DNA of 64,000 bases from Vigna angularis (lineage: Eukaryota; Streptophyta; Magnoliopsida; Fabales; Fabaceae), in assembly GCF_016808095.1 (NCBI RefSeq), contig NC_068977.1, forward strand, positions 8,740,479 through 8,804,478, in the 5' to 3' direction. Shown here piece after piece: positions 11,332 through 21,785 of this stretch (within the stretch, counting starts at the first letter, position 1; every line of letters starts with the position of its first letter). A model generated the notes under the pieces. It was not told the origin of the DNA. It saw only the letters and a program-made list of their open reading frames with translations, and searched no databases. The position numbers and the translations under genes were made by a program.

Positions 11332-11707
11332 AGCTCAAGTGAAGAGGAAGAAAAGGAAATATCAAAAAGTTTGAGGCACAATGGAAGCCACAAAGCTGAT
11401 TCTGACTGCATAGCTGCTTCTTGGGAAGAAGAGCAGAAGACCAAGTGTTGTTTAAGGTAACACACACAACCTTTCAGTATATTGTATCTCTAACACATTC
11501 TTTGTAAACCATTTTCCAAATTATAAACAAGTGAACTGAATATTGAAATGCATAAGTAAATTTGTGATTTCTAATAAATTTGTTAATATTATCTTTATGT
11601 TGTTTACATCTGATAATATGTGTATGTATCATATAGAAGAAGCAAAAATCTGAGCTTGAGTAAACCTCCAAAGTGCTAAAGCAGAGGCCAGGTCAAGAAA
11701 GCTCGAG
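11332..11707 (+). pseudogene. Captured remorin gene fragment (two exons and intron)
   Basis: Remorins are plant plasma-membrane nanodomain proteins with a C-terminal coiled coil. The first piece (11332-11456) reads SSSEEEEKEISKSLRHNG and DCIAASWEEEQKTKCCL up to a GT donor. The second (11636-11707, after ATATAG) reads EEAKI-stop-A-stop, then VNLQSAKAEARSRKLE and a GT donor. The pattern (A)WEEEQKTK, EEAKIxAxVNLQxAKAEARxRKLE is the start of the Remorin_C coiled coil. The two stops sit where glutamine and tryptophan are expected, so it is non-functional. The second exon also occurs in the right arm. Host origin is inferred from the family motif, not from a search. Confidence 0.7.
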
Positions 11708-11762
11708 GTATTTCATTGTCATTGATAAACTATACTTTGTGTAACAAATTTGTATAGTTTCT
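11517..11762 (+). repeat. Inner continuation of the left inverted arm
   Basis: This stretch, including the second remorin exon and its flanking introns, matches the reverse complement of about 15962-16199. Between it and the outer arm (10801-11516) lies about 716 bp with no partner in the right arm. Either the right arm lost it or the left arm gained it. Confidence 0.8.
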
Positions 11763-12037
11763 TACACAATAAAAGAAATAGGCAGAAAAGAGGAATGTGA
11801 TATAAAATTAATGGATAATAAAAAAGGATGAAGAGAAAAAAATACTATAAAAAGTGTTTAATTAATAAATAACTAGTATGAAAATGATATTCTAAGCCAT
11901 AGATGTACTACTACCATAATATAAGTAGTATGAAAAAGGTATCTTAAGTCATAGCTATAATAGTCGTAATTGTTGAATCCTAAACCAAATGAGTTTAATT
12001 CCACTCCTCCTAAACTTTATCGGCTGTTGTTACATGG

Positions 12038-12242
12038 ATTAATGAAGAAGCACATGAGCAAACTTTATCTACTGCTGTTACATGCACAATATTGGCAACT
12101 GCAGGACCTTGACGATCTCGTGTTCTTCCTACTCTATATAAGGTGATTACTTCACTCATTAAATATTTTAAAAGTCATGTTTGCAAAGGTCAAATTTCAT
12201 CAATAATGCTCAAAGTTGAAGATTTATCCAATATTGCAGAAG
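12038..12242 (+). pseudogene. Captured COP9 signalosome subunit 4 (CSN4) fragment, two exons
   Basis: CSN4 is a PCI-domain subunit of the COP9 signalosome, which removes NEDD8 from cullin ubiquitin ligases. Exon piece one (12038-12142) reads INEEAHEQTLSTAVTCTILA, TAGP-stop-RSRVLPTLYK, then a GT donor. Piece two (ending at 12242 before GTATTT) reads CSKLKIYPILQK. In plant CSN4 these two stretches are adjacent (AVTCTILAxAGPQRSRVLxTLYK followed by DERCSKLKIYPILQK), so order, spacing by one intron and splice sites all fit. The in-frame stop and the missing rest of the protein make it a dead fragment. It lies inside the large MULE. Confidence 0.82.
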
Positions 12243-12660
12243 GTATTTGTTGGAAGTTGGTCTACTACTTCAACAACAATGAAGAATGAAACAAGCAGAA
12301 GCCATTTTCATGTTCAAGGATGTGCTTACCTGTTGCATGTAGATGTTTGTTATGTAATTGTTAATGAAAGACAATGATTTGTTATTGTTTTTTTTATCAT
12401 TTTTTATGTGAATGTTGTATGAATTTAAACTTGCAAATTTGGTTTTGTCACCATTTTGTGACATCAAACTCAATGTACAACACCCGGGTAACAAAATTTC
12501 CAAAGTTGTTGAATTGGATTGATATCAATATCGGGAGAAGTTCATCAGAAGTGCTTTGGCTAAGGCATCGGTGAGTTGTTGGTGATTTGATGAATGTGTT
12601 AGTGCCATGTATTTTATATTTGGTGTTTTATGTAATGAAATTTGTTAATGACATTGTAGG

Positions 12661-13007
12661 TTGTTGTTGATGTTGATGTGTCCAAAGAAGAGCTTTGTTA
12701 TGGTATGGTGACAGACGTTGTTTAGAAATATGGTGTTCCATTTAACAAACAAAATAAAGGAGTTAAGGAGAAATTAATTCGTGTTGTAGAAGAACAAACA
12801 CGAGTTATTTTGGACATGCAAAGTAGTATTCATGATTTGAGAAAGTTGGTTGAAGAGGGTGAAGATTTTATGGAGGAACCGTTTTGGGGAAGTGAAGATC
12901 CTTGTCAAAGCACAATGTACCATCGTATAAAGGCTGAACCACGAAGACAGATTAAGAGTCATGCAAAAAGAACTCCATTTACTGTAGATGGTAGAAGAAA
13001 AAAATGA
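12661..13007 (+). pseudogene. Unassigned coding remnant inside the MULE
   Basis: Following an acceptor-like TTGTAG, a frame reads VVVDVDVSKEELCYGMVTD, has one stop at about 12723, and then stays open to 13007 (VKEKLIRVVEEQTRVILDMQ, later FWGSEDPCQSTMYHRIKAEP and KRTPFTVDGRRKK). The acidic/basic helical character and the basic ending remind me of the amino-terminal parts of Ulp1-containing proteins carried by some plant MULEs, but I cannot confirm this. Without a wider match it should be called unknown. Confidence 0.4.
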
Positions 13008-13374
13008 GTAGTTCAAAAAATTGTTGTAGAATAGGAAATGTAAATGTTAGTTAATATCATGATGTTTGGTATCCTGTTGAAAAATTTAGTTGATTTTGAA
13101 AACATTGGTAAAATATTATGAAGGTCATAATGTGACTTAAGGTGTATGTTATTGTTGATGATAGAGCAAGGCTGTTGAAATGACGTTTGTATGGACATGA
13201 TACATACTTATTTGATAGCTACGTCCGGATGGTGGATTTGAAACATGTTTTGTTGATCTTAGAGAATGGTTGTTGAAATGAATAGATTGTCGATTTGGTA
13301 CTTCATTTTTGAAGAGCGCAATTGATTACAAAGGCATTAAATTGGATTAAATTATTCGTGATACAACATCGTTG

Positions 13375-14836
13375 CATGACCAAGGAACAATATTTAGTAA
13401 AACTCATGGTGAAAAAACAACAAAGGTAGCAAAGGCAAAATAAGTGGGTACTTCAAGCAACGATTTTGTACAAAGAGGTCAACTACGAAGATGACACTCA
13501 CTTTGGAGTGCCTAATTCATTTCTAATCATTTTTTTCAACTTAAAACTGATGCAGAACAAATTCCTATGCCATTTATACAAAGTTGCATGGCCAATGAAC
13601 AATATTTATTAAAACTCATGCTGCAAAAACAACAATGGTAGCAAAGAAAAAATAAGTGGGTACTTCAAACAAATATTTTGCACTAGGAAATCAACTACAA
13701 AGATGACACTCACTTTGGAATGCCTAATTCATTTCTAATAATCTTTTCAACTTAAAACTGATGTGGAACCAATTACTATACCATTTATGTAGAGTTGCAT
13801 GGCCAAGGAACAATATTTATTAAAACTCATGCTGTAGAAACAATAATGGTAGCAAAGACAAAATAAGTGGGTACTTCAGGAAAAGATTTTGTACAAGGAG
13901 GTCAACTACGAAGATGACACTCACTTTGGAGTGCCTAATTCATTTCTAATAATCTTTTCAACTTAAAACTGATGTGGAACCAATTACTATACCATTTATG
14001 TAGAGTTGCATGGCCAAAGAACAATATTTATTAAAACTCATGCTGCAGAAACAACAATGGTAGCAAAGACAAAATAAGTGGGTACTTCCGGCAAAGATTT
14101 TGCACAAGGAGATCGACTCTGAAGATGACACTAACTTTGGAGTGCCTAATTCATTTCTAATCATCTTTTCAACTTAAAACTGATGTGAAACCAATTACTA
14201 TACCATTTATGTAGAGTTGCATGGCCAAGGAACAATATTTATTAAAACTCATGCTGCAGAAACAACAATGGTAGCGAAGACAAAATAAGTGGGTACTTCA
14301 GACAAAGATTTTGCACAAAGAGATCAACTACGAAGATGACACTCACTTTGGAGTGCCTAATTCATTTATAATAATCTTTTCAACTTAAAACTGATGCAGA
14401 ACAAATTACTATGCCATTTATATAGAGTTTCATGGCCAAGGAACAATATTTATTAAAACTCATGGTGCAAAAACAACAATGGTAGCAAAGGCAAAATAAG
14501 TAGGTACTTTTGACAAATATTTTGCACAAGGAGATCAACTCTGAAGATGACACTCACTTTGGAGTGCCTAATTCATTTCTAATAATCTTTTTAACTTAAA
14601 ACTAATGTGGAACCAATTACTATACCATTTATATAGAGTGTCATGACCAAAGAACAATATTTATTAAAACTCATGGTGCAGAAACAACTATGGTAGCAAA
14701 GGAAAAATAAGTGGGTACTTCAGGCAAATATCATGCACATGGAGGTGAACTATGAAGATGACACTCATTTTGGAGTGCCTAATTTATATCTAATCATTTT
14801 TGCAACTTAAAACTGATGTGGAATCAATTATTATTT
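13375..14836. repeat. Tandem array, seven units of about 211 bp
   Basis: The word GACACTCACTTTGGAGTGCC or a close variant occurs at 13493, 13705, 13916, 14127, 14338, 14549 and 14760, giving spacings of 212, 211, 211, 211, 211 and 211. Each unit also contains AACAATATTTATTAAAACTC, GGTAGCAAAG(A/G)(C/A)AAAATAAG and CTTAAAACTGATG. Units differ by scattered substitutions only. A frame with FGVPNSFL is conserved but is broken by stops in every unit, so the array is probably an amplified piece of former coding sequence. Confidence 0.92.
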
Positions 14837-15961
14837 AAGGCAAAGGTTTATTCTTCAAACTTAATGGACATCCAACTCATGTTAATGCATTCATTGACAT
14901 TTAACCCAATTTATTTTCATCATTTTTTTCTACATAAAACCTGTGCATAAAAGATTTCATAAATATTCACATCCAAATTTAGTGGGGATTACAATACACA
15001 CATTTAAAACATTGATCATTTTGATCTTCAAATTTCATGAACAATAAATGTAAGCACTCATTTTCTTTCAACATTTTTAACAACAAATATGTACATTCAG
15101 TCCTCATTAATACATATCGAAAAAGTTCTAAACAAACCATTAATAAAGTTGCAAAAATCCCTATTCAACAACATCTACTCAATGCCTAAATCCTGCAACA
15201 CTTCATCCCTCCGCACATTATGCACATCCAAAATCTAATCACAAATATATTTCTCCCTAACCTGTTATAGTTCCTCCTGCAAAGAAAAAAAATGCACAAC
15301 ATATCAATAAAATGCACAATTTCAATCAAAGCTTCAAAACATTATCATTTTTAAAATGTGATCCATCACTACCAAACCAAACATAATACAAAACCATAGT
15401 AAAATTAACCCAACAACAACTCAAAAAACCAAACATAATACAAAACCATAGTCTAAATAACCCAATATCAACCACAAACCCAATGAATTCGTACTTTCCA
15501 ACAAAAAACCGCATCAACCATTAAATGTTCTATACACCTTCATGTCACACTAAACCATACGAGGAAAAACACTCAAATAATACAACAATCCATAAATGCC
15601 CAAAATAATTTAAAAACCGAACACAAAAAATGCATTACCCAAAAGAACAGAGCCAACCTTCGAAAAACACCTCCAATGGCAGTTTCCAACTTCGATGGTT
15701 CCTTGACGCGTAAAGGCGGCGCCTATAAAGTTGCCTTCACCAATTACAGTCCGACCAACTTCAACGGCGACAGTCCGACCACACTTTAATGAAGACGAAC
15801 GCTTCTAGGTGGCTGAAACAGAAAACGCTACAACAAACACGTGAACAACGACACTCCGACAAACAAAGGACTGCGACACTTCATTGAAGGTTGCTCTAAA
15901 GCAACAGAACAGACAAATGAATTAAACAATATGGTCCTCAAAGATACAATAGCAAGAAACT
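14837..15961. other. Inner right part of the large MULE, non-coding
   Basis: AT-rich apart from a more GC-rich block at about 15660-15900 (words such as GTCCGACCA and AACTTC repeated), which resembles the GC-rich filler of MULE arms. No protein motif is seen. Confidence 0.5.
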
Positions 15962-16826
15962 ATACAAATTTACACAAAAATATAGTTTATTAATGACAAT
16001 TAAATACCTCGAGCTTTCTTGATCTGGCCTCTACTTTAGCACTTTGGAGGTTTACTCAAGTTCGAATTTTTGCTTCTTCTATCTGATACCTACAAACACA
16101 TTATCATATATAAACAACATAAAGAAAATATTAACAAATTTATTAGAAATAAAAAAATTTACTTATGCATTTCAATATTTAGTTCACTTGTTCATAATTT
16201 GCTCCCAAAAAATACAACAATCCCGAAATGATAAAAAAATTCAAATAATTAAAATAAGTGAAAATCACCGAACAACAACAAGAAAAGAAAATCAAAACGA
16301 ACCACGGAAACTTACAAACTATGTTTTTTCGTCTTCAATGGTGGTTTTCACCTACGACAGTGCTTCCAAACGGAGGTTGTAGCGAAACAAACGACAGGAA
16401 GCTTTAAAACCCATGTCAATGGTGGTTTCGGCGCTGAACGGTGCTTCGAAATGGCGGAACCTTCGGGCAGAACGACGACACTCATGGCTGGTCCAACGAA
16501 GACGGACTCCAGCGGCACTCGTGGCTGGTCGGAGGAACATGAACTCCGACGACAATCGTGGCTGGTCGGAGGAAGACGGACTCCGGCGGCACTCTCACTC
16601 TAGGGTTCCCGCTCTCTCTCAAGCTTCTCTTCTCTCTCTACCAATGTCCCAAATTCAAATTCCAAAACTGAAAATGAAACCCTCAAATTTGAATCCTCTC
16701 TGCGACTGAAATCTCTTTCCACGTCATTAAAAAATCTGAAACCATTTTCCACCTGGACCAATAGCATTTAGACACTTGTCCCGTGTCTAAATGTTGTCAA
16801 AAGAGGTTGTTCAAGTATCATTTTCC
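15962..16826 (-). repeat. Right terminal inverted arm of the large MULE
   Basis: Reverse-complement partner of 10171-10800 plus 11517-11762. It ends GTATCATTTTCC at 16826, followed by the ATTTCTATG duplication. Differences from the left arm are scattered substitutions plus the missing 716-bp segment. Confidence 0.88.
16008..16080 (-). pseudogene. Second copy of the remorin exon in the right MULE arm
   Basis: On the minus strand it reads EEAKIRT-stop-VNLQSAKVEARSRKLE, the partner of 11636-11707. Its substitutions differ from the left copy, so the arms have been diverging since capture. One of the two stops seen in the left copy is absent here. Confidence 0.65.
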
Positions 16827-16835
16827 ATTTCTATG

Positions 16836-17280
16836 AGCTTATGAGTACTTTTAGTTGAAACACTATATATCTAAAAATTTATTTTAGAACTAAATTAAAG
16901 TAAATAAGAATAAATTTTTTATATTAATTTAATTGAACATATTGATAAAAAGGTATAGATAAATTACTTTTATTTATTGGGATATAAAGTCTGTTTCCGC
17001 TCATAAAATAAATTTATTATAAATCACAAAGATAGTATGTGATAAGTTTGTTATTTTATGTATAATTATATTTTAATTTTATATATAACAATCCAATTAT
17101 GGTATTTTATCCAAATTGTAATAAAAGATAATTTACGTAGTTCTATAACATGAATATAAATAAAATCTACAAGGTAATGTATTATCATTTTACTGTGAAT
17201 TAAAATATCATAAGTATTTTAAAAAGAGAGCACTTGATATCAAAACCAATACATTAAAATATAAGTTTAAGTTTTGACTA
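16836..17280. other. AT-rich spacer between two Mutator-like elements
   Basis: About 445 bp of AT-rich DNA between the two target duplications. No gene or repeat is recognised. Confidence 0.6.
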
Positions 17281-17289
17281 TATAAAATT

Positions 17290-18340
17290 GACTTAATACC
17301 CATTTTGATCCCAATTTTTGTTAGTTTTATTCGAAATGATTCTAATTTCTTTTTTACGTTCAATGTAGTCCTAAATATCGTAATTTGTGTCCAATTTAGT
17401 CCTTTTTGCAAACGCCGTTTAAATAGTTAATTGTCAAATGTCCAGTTTTGCAATCTGTGAATGACATGTCATTTAACTACTGGAGTGGACAGTTTAAGGC
17501 GTAGTGAGGTGGATGTGGCCAATGAGGCCTTCCCACGTGTCATCCCCTTACCCACCCAAAATTAGGGTTTTAGATTAGGGAAAGGGATCTCATGCGCCTC
17601 TTCTCTCTTCTTCCTTGCGATGCAAATTAGGGATGGATTTGCAGGTATGTGAAGAAGCTTGGTGGTGCTATGATTGGCGAGATGGTGGAGAGGTTGATGA
17701 CGGTGATCCTTGTGGTTGCACATGGTGTCATGACATGGTTGCGATTGAACAGAGAAGATGAAAATGTTTTGATGGCGATGATTGGAGGCACGATGTTGAT
17801 GTTTCTCCCGTGGTCGCAATTCTGTGTGCAGGTTTTGAACTGGTTTCGTGAAGGAGATTGCGACTCTGCAATTTTAGGGTTCGCATGGTGGTGGCGACAC
17901 TAAGGTCTTGCGGTGTTGATTGCGGCGGTGACTTGAGGCATTGGTGGCAAGGTAGGCGCTGTTTGTGATGCGAAGAAGAAGTGGCTTATCGTTATTGTCA
18001 TTGGGTCGCGTTTCTGGGTTCCTCTCTGCAAGTGCGTGTTGATGGTGGTGAGGTAGTGTTGCGGCGGTGCTCCGTAATGAAGGAAGAGTGATGGTGTATT
18101 TGGGCTTCACGACGGGTCGGGTAGGGTTTGATGGTGGTGAGGTGTTGTCAACTCAGCAGTTAAATGACATGTCATTAACTGATTGCAAAGTTGGACATTT
18201 GGTCGTTAACTATTTAAACGACGTTTGCAAAAAGGACTAAATTGAACACAAATTACGATCTTTAGGACTACATTGAACGTAAAAAAATTACAATTTCGAA
18301 TAAAGCTGACAAAAATTGGAACCAAAATTGGTATTAAGCC
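17290..18340. mobile_element. Second Mutator-like element, 1051 bp, different family
   Basis: Inverted arms of about 200 bp (17290-17492 and 18147-18340) begin G(A/G)CTTAATACC(C/A)ATTTTG and share words such as TTTTACGTTCAATGTAGTCC and AATGACATGTCATT. The flanks are a perfect 9-bp duplication, TATAAAATT, at 17281-17289 and 18341-18349. The interior (17520-18140) is more GC-rich and holds 80-90-codon frames on both strands that I cannot match to any family. It could be captured host DNA (ATTAGGGTTTTAGATTAGGG looks like a plant 5' UTR). Confidence 0.88.
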
Positions 18341-18349
18341 TATAAAATT

Positions 18350-19078
18350 TAACTACATATCTTAGTTTCTCTCTCAAACCAGCTCTACTACTTCTCTATC
18401 ACACTTACATTATCATCTGTTTACATGGATTATTAAAATCTTGACAGACAAATAATAATATCATATGCTAAAATACATAAGTAAGCTATTGAAATTTAAA
18501 ACTTAAAAGTTTTAAATAAAGGGATAACAATCTTATAAATTCATAAATTTGGTTATATACAAATAATGTCAAACAATCTATCATTCATATGCATGTTATC
18601 AAATTTTTAGGAATCATTTAATATATACTATTGATATAATCTCTAGAGGATTGATGTTTTGACTAACTCAAAATTTGACATTTATCATTACTCAATCATT
18701 CTAGCTTATAAGAATTATAGTTTATTATATGTTTGGGTTTTTCCTAATCCATAAAGTATGACAGGATGAATTCTATACTTGTCGAGCTCAACTTTCGTTG
18801 GAACAAGAACTTCCCTCGACTCTCACCTTTAACATTTTTCATCTATTTGATTCCAAAGGTTAATAGAGTCGGGATAATCTCAATTCAGTCCCTATCATCA
18901 ATACATCCAATACAAACCGCATGATAGTATATCCTCATTATGAATAACTAACTCCAATATATTTTCACACAATTATCTGCCATCTATATGGATTTAATAT
19001 TACTATATCAAGCATAGTCCATAAAGGGCATTACATACAAACATTCCAACATTGTCCGTTCTAAGGGCTCACTTGCAA
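18350..19078. other. Intergenic DNA, nothing recognised
   Basis: AT-rich, with no long frame and no repeat that I could detect. Confidence 0.5.
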
Positions 19079-19204
19079 GTGAGCACCCAACAATGTTATC
19101 CTAGCATTCAATGTTGAAGACCATTGAAGCTCATTGAAAAAGTGAGCACCCAACAATGTTATCCTAGCGTGCAATGTTGAAGACCATTGAAGCTCACTGA
19201 AATA
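19079..19204. repeat. 63-bp tandem duplication
   Basis: Two units begin GTGAGCACCCAACAATGTTA at 19079 and 19142 and are nearly identical through TTGAAGACCATTGAAGCTCA. Related words (TTTGAAGCTCATTATGAA) follow at 19240, hinting at a longer decayed array. Confidence 0.85.
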
Positions 19205-19408
19205 GAACCACTCATAATGTAGACAATGCCTAATGTTACACACCTTTGAAGCTCATTATGAATTGGTGCCCAACGGTACAATGTGACGCCAAACGCTTTG
19301 ATGCTTGGAACTCCCTAACCTAGTTTGTTTACGAGCCAATGTCTGATGTTCCCTGTTTGTCGCTTGACGCCACACTAGAAATCATCAAATGTAGGAAATT
19401 TATGTTTT

Positions 19409-19886
19409 GTTCACTTGGGGGAGAGGAATTGGGGGAGAGTGAGTGAATGAATTTGAGGGTGAATTAATTGTTGTTTATTTGAGTGGATTTAGAGGTAAAT
19501 GAGAGTGAATTTCGAAGTAAAGTTTATGAGAATTAATGTAGGATTTGATTGATGTGACAGATAAAAAAATTTGTTTAATTGGTAAAAATTGAAGATTATC
19601 AAAATGCCCCTAGTTATTAATGTAATATAAAATGATAATTGTTAATGTTATATTTAATTGTAAAATAGTTTATAAAGAGTAAAAGATTAACATTAATCAT
19701 TAAAATTAATTTTAAAAATGTAAATAAATTATAATTTAGTAAAATGAAATTATTTTTAAATTTAATATTTTTTGTAATATAATTTACTACCAAGTATTTG
19801 ATAATTGTTAATATTATATATAATTGTAGAAATTATTATAAGAAAAAAAGAAAAATAAAAATTAATTTTTGATATGAAGATAAATT

Positions 19887-19918
<32 letters not shown>

Positions 19919-19919
19919 G
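19409..19919. repeat. Dispersed non-coding repeat, copy 1, with (TTA)n tract
   Basis: Positions about 19485-19680 match 61430-61625 closely (shared words AAAGTTTATGA, AATTAATGTAGGATTTGA, ATATAAAATGATAATT). In the other copy this sequence lies within a candidate Harbinger-like element. The TTTTGTTCACTTGG stretch at 19408 may be its terminal repeat, but no right end is clear. A TTA microsatellite occupies 19888-19919. Confidence 0.6.
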
Positions 19920-20357
19920 ATGTGTGGGACCCACTTTGATGGGAAGAGAGAGAAAAATGAGGAGAGCTTTTGCATAGTTTATGTTTAAGAGAAAGAGAAC
20001 CTATTTCTTTCATTTTTCAAGGAAATAGAATGTGCAGAGGAACGTGTTTCTTTCATTTTTCAAAGAGAAAACACTTCTTTTAGTAGTGCTTCCATTACAA
20101 CGAATGTGCAGGCTTCTAGCGGTGCTTCCATTACAACGCGCATCATCTCCATAAACTCCTTCACATTAAGATAAACGTCCACCACCTTGACAAAGTGTTC
20201 TCCTTGTTCAAAGTTGCATCAGATCCACCATAAATCCACCACAAACAACCTGCTGAATGAACTCTCATTGCCATTAACAACGTCTCTCACCGCTGCACAA
20301 GGTCATCATCAAGCTTTCAAAGCCCATGTAACTCAATCCAAACTTGTGGAATGGGTT

Positions 20358-20570
20358 AACCCGTTACTGGAACCGAATACGGTCTTCTTAGAATCGAATA
20401 CGTAACTCTGAAACTGAAGAGGATGTAGTCAAATACTCTCTATAATTGAATACAAGTGCTTTGTTCTTTGTTGGAATCGAATACAATGCCTGCGGAATCG
20501 AATACAGTTGCTTTGTATTATGTCACATGGCTTGGAATTGAATAAACTTTCCTGGAATTGATTCCAGCTG
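20358..20570. repeat. Cluster of GAATCGAATAC-type words, probable LTR debris
   Basis: At least eight imperfect copies of GGAAT(C/T)GAATAC occur (for example around 20370, 20392, 20444, 20471, 20490 and 20534), closing with GGAATTGATTCCAGCTGC. Similar runs occur in plant LTRs. No LTR ends or coding region could be assigned. Confidence 0.55.
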
Positions 20571-21489
20571 CACTCGAGGTCTGTGCATGAGAAGTAAATA
20601 CTTCAAAATTTATCAAGTAAATATCTTAATATAGCAGGATAATTTCCTCATTTCATCGTGAATTGCGCAAATCCGAGCATTTTGCGAAGATACAAAAACT
20701 TCATCCATTCCTCAAATCCACGCTCTCACTCGCTCTTAAATCAACACAAATGAACGTCCTAATCTTCACAAATCTATCTTCGCATATCAGCGTGAATAGG
20801 AGCATCCACGCAAACGAACACATGCTTATAGTTTACTCAAAGTTTTCCACTTTTGGTACTAATCACTATTTTAAAAGATTTGTAATTGGCTTAAAAACTT
20901 AATAAAAGGTTACCATTATGGGCTAATTGATTAAACCTCAATGTCCTCACACAACTTTTATCAATTTATTCAATTCCACAGATACACACACAAACACCCC
21001 CCCTCTCTCATACATACACGCACACACCCATGTTAAGACAAAATCGTCTACACGTCCAAACGCTCTCATGTTTTGAAGTTTAATCAAATAACATTAAACG
21101 AGGTGAGAAGCTAAAAATACCTAAGCCCAAAGAATTGGATAGATAGAAACACAAACGCTAGAAACAAGATTCCCAAATCATCCATCAACATAGAAAAGCC
21201 TTAGGAAAACAAGTAGGATAAAAGCTTCCAGACACAATGTTAAATGACTCACAAGTCAAAGCGTCAAAAGAGAGTTACGATAAACACATAAGCTATCTGT
21301 ACCCAAGGGTATTTAGTTAAACTCTCAAGATGCAAAAAGGTGTCGAGACAATGTATCTGACCAAACCCTCTATAAGCCTAAAAAAGATTAAGAAAGAAAG
21401 AAACATACTAAACCCTCAAGCCCTAAAAGGAAATATTCCAAAAAGCACATATATCAGCTTAGACGATACCATAAGCTAAAATCTTTACT
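20571..21489. other. Intergenic DNA, nothing recognised
   Basis: Contains a short CA-rich low-complexity run near 20983-21030. No gene, tandem repeat or element ends were seen. Confidence 0.5.
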
Positions 21490-21785
21490 TATTACCCTTA
21501 ATCCTTTTAATAATTAAATAATGGTATGAGTACTCGTGCAATCGTCCACATCAGCATAGTACTTAATTCCCTCAATCGTTTTAATAATTTATGGTATGAA
21601 TACTCGTGTGATCGTCTGCATCAGCCTAGTGTTTATTACCCTTAATCCTTTTAATAATTTATGGTATGAGTACTCATGTGATCGTTCACATCAACTAGTA
21701 CTTAATACCCTTAATCCTTTTAATAAATTAAATAATTGCATAAGTACTCGTGTGATCGTCCGCATTAGCCTAGTACTTAATACTT
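21490..21785. repeat. Imperfect tandem repeat, four units of about 65-80 bp
   Basis: Each unit has TTA(C/T)CCTTAATCCTTTTAAT, ATGGTATGA(G/A)TACTCGTG and ATCGTC(C/T)(A/G)CATCAGCCTAGT in the same order. Units start at about 21490, 21560, 21630 and 21705. Unit lengths vary because of small deletions. Confidence 0.8.

Larger units (their letters stand above)
10171..16826. mobile_element. Mutator-like element (Pack-MULE), 6656 bp, with captured host gene fragments
   Basis: The ends are inverted copies starting GGAAAATGATACTTGAACAA and the element is flanked by a perfect 9-bp duplication, ATTTCTATG, at 10162-10170 and 16827-16835. Nine bases is diagnostic for Mutator. The inverted arms are long (about 630 bp uninterrupted, then a further 240 bp of match after a segment present only on the left). 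Inside are exon pieces of a remorin gene and of COP9 signalosome subunit 4, an unassigned coding remnant at about 12661-13007 and a 211-bp tandem array. I see no mudrA-type transposase, so it is probably non-autonomous. Gene pieces with preserved introns fit Pack-MULE capture of genomic DNA. Confidence 0.9.
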
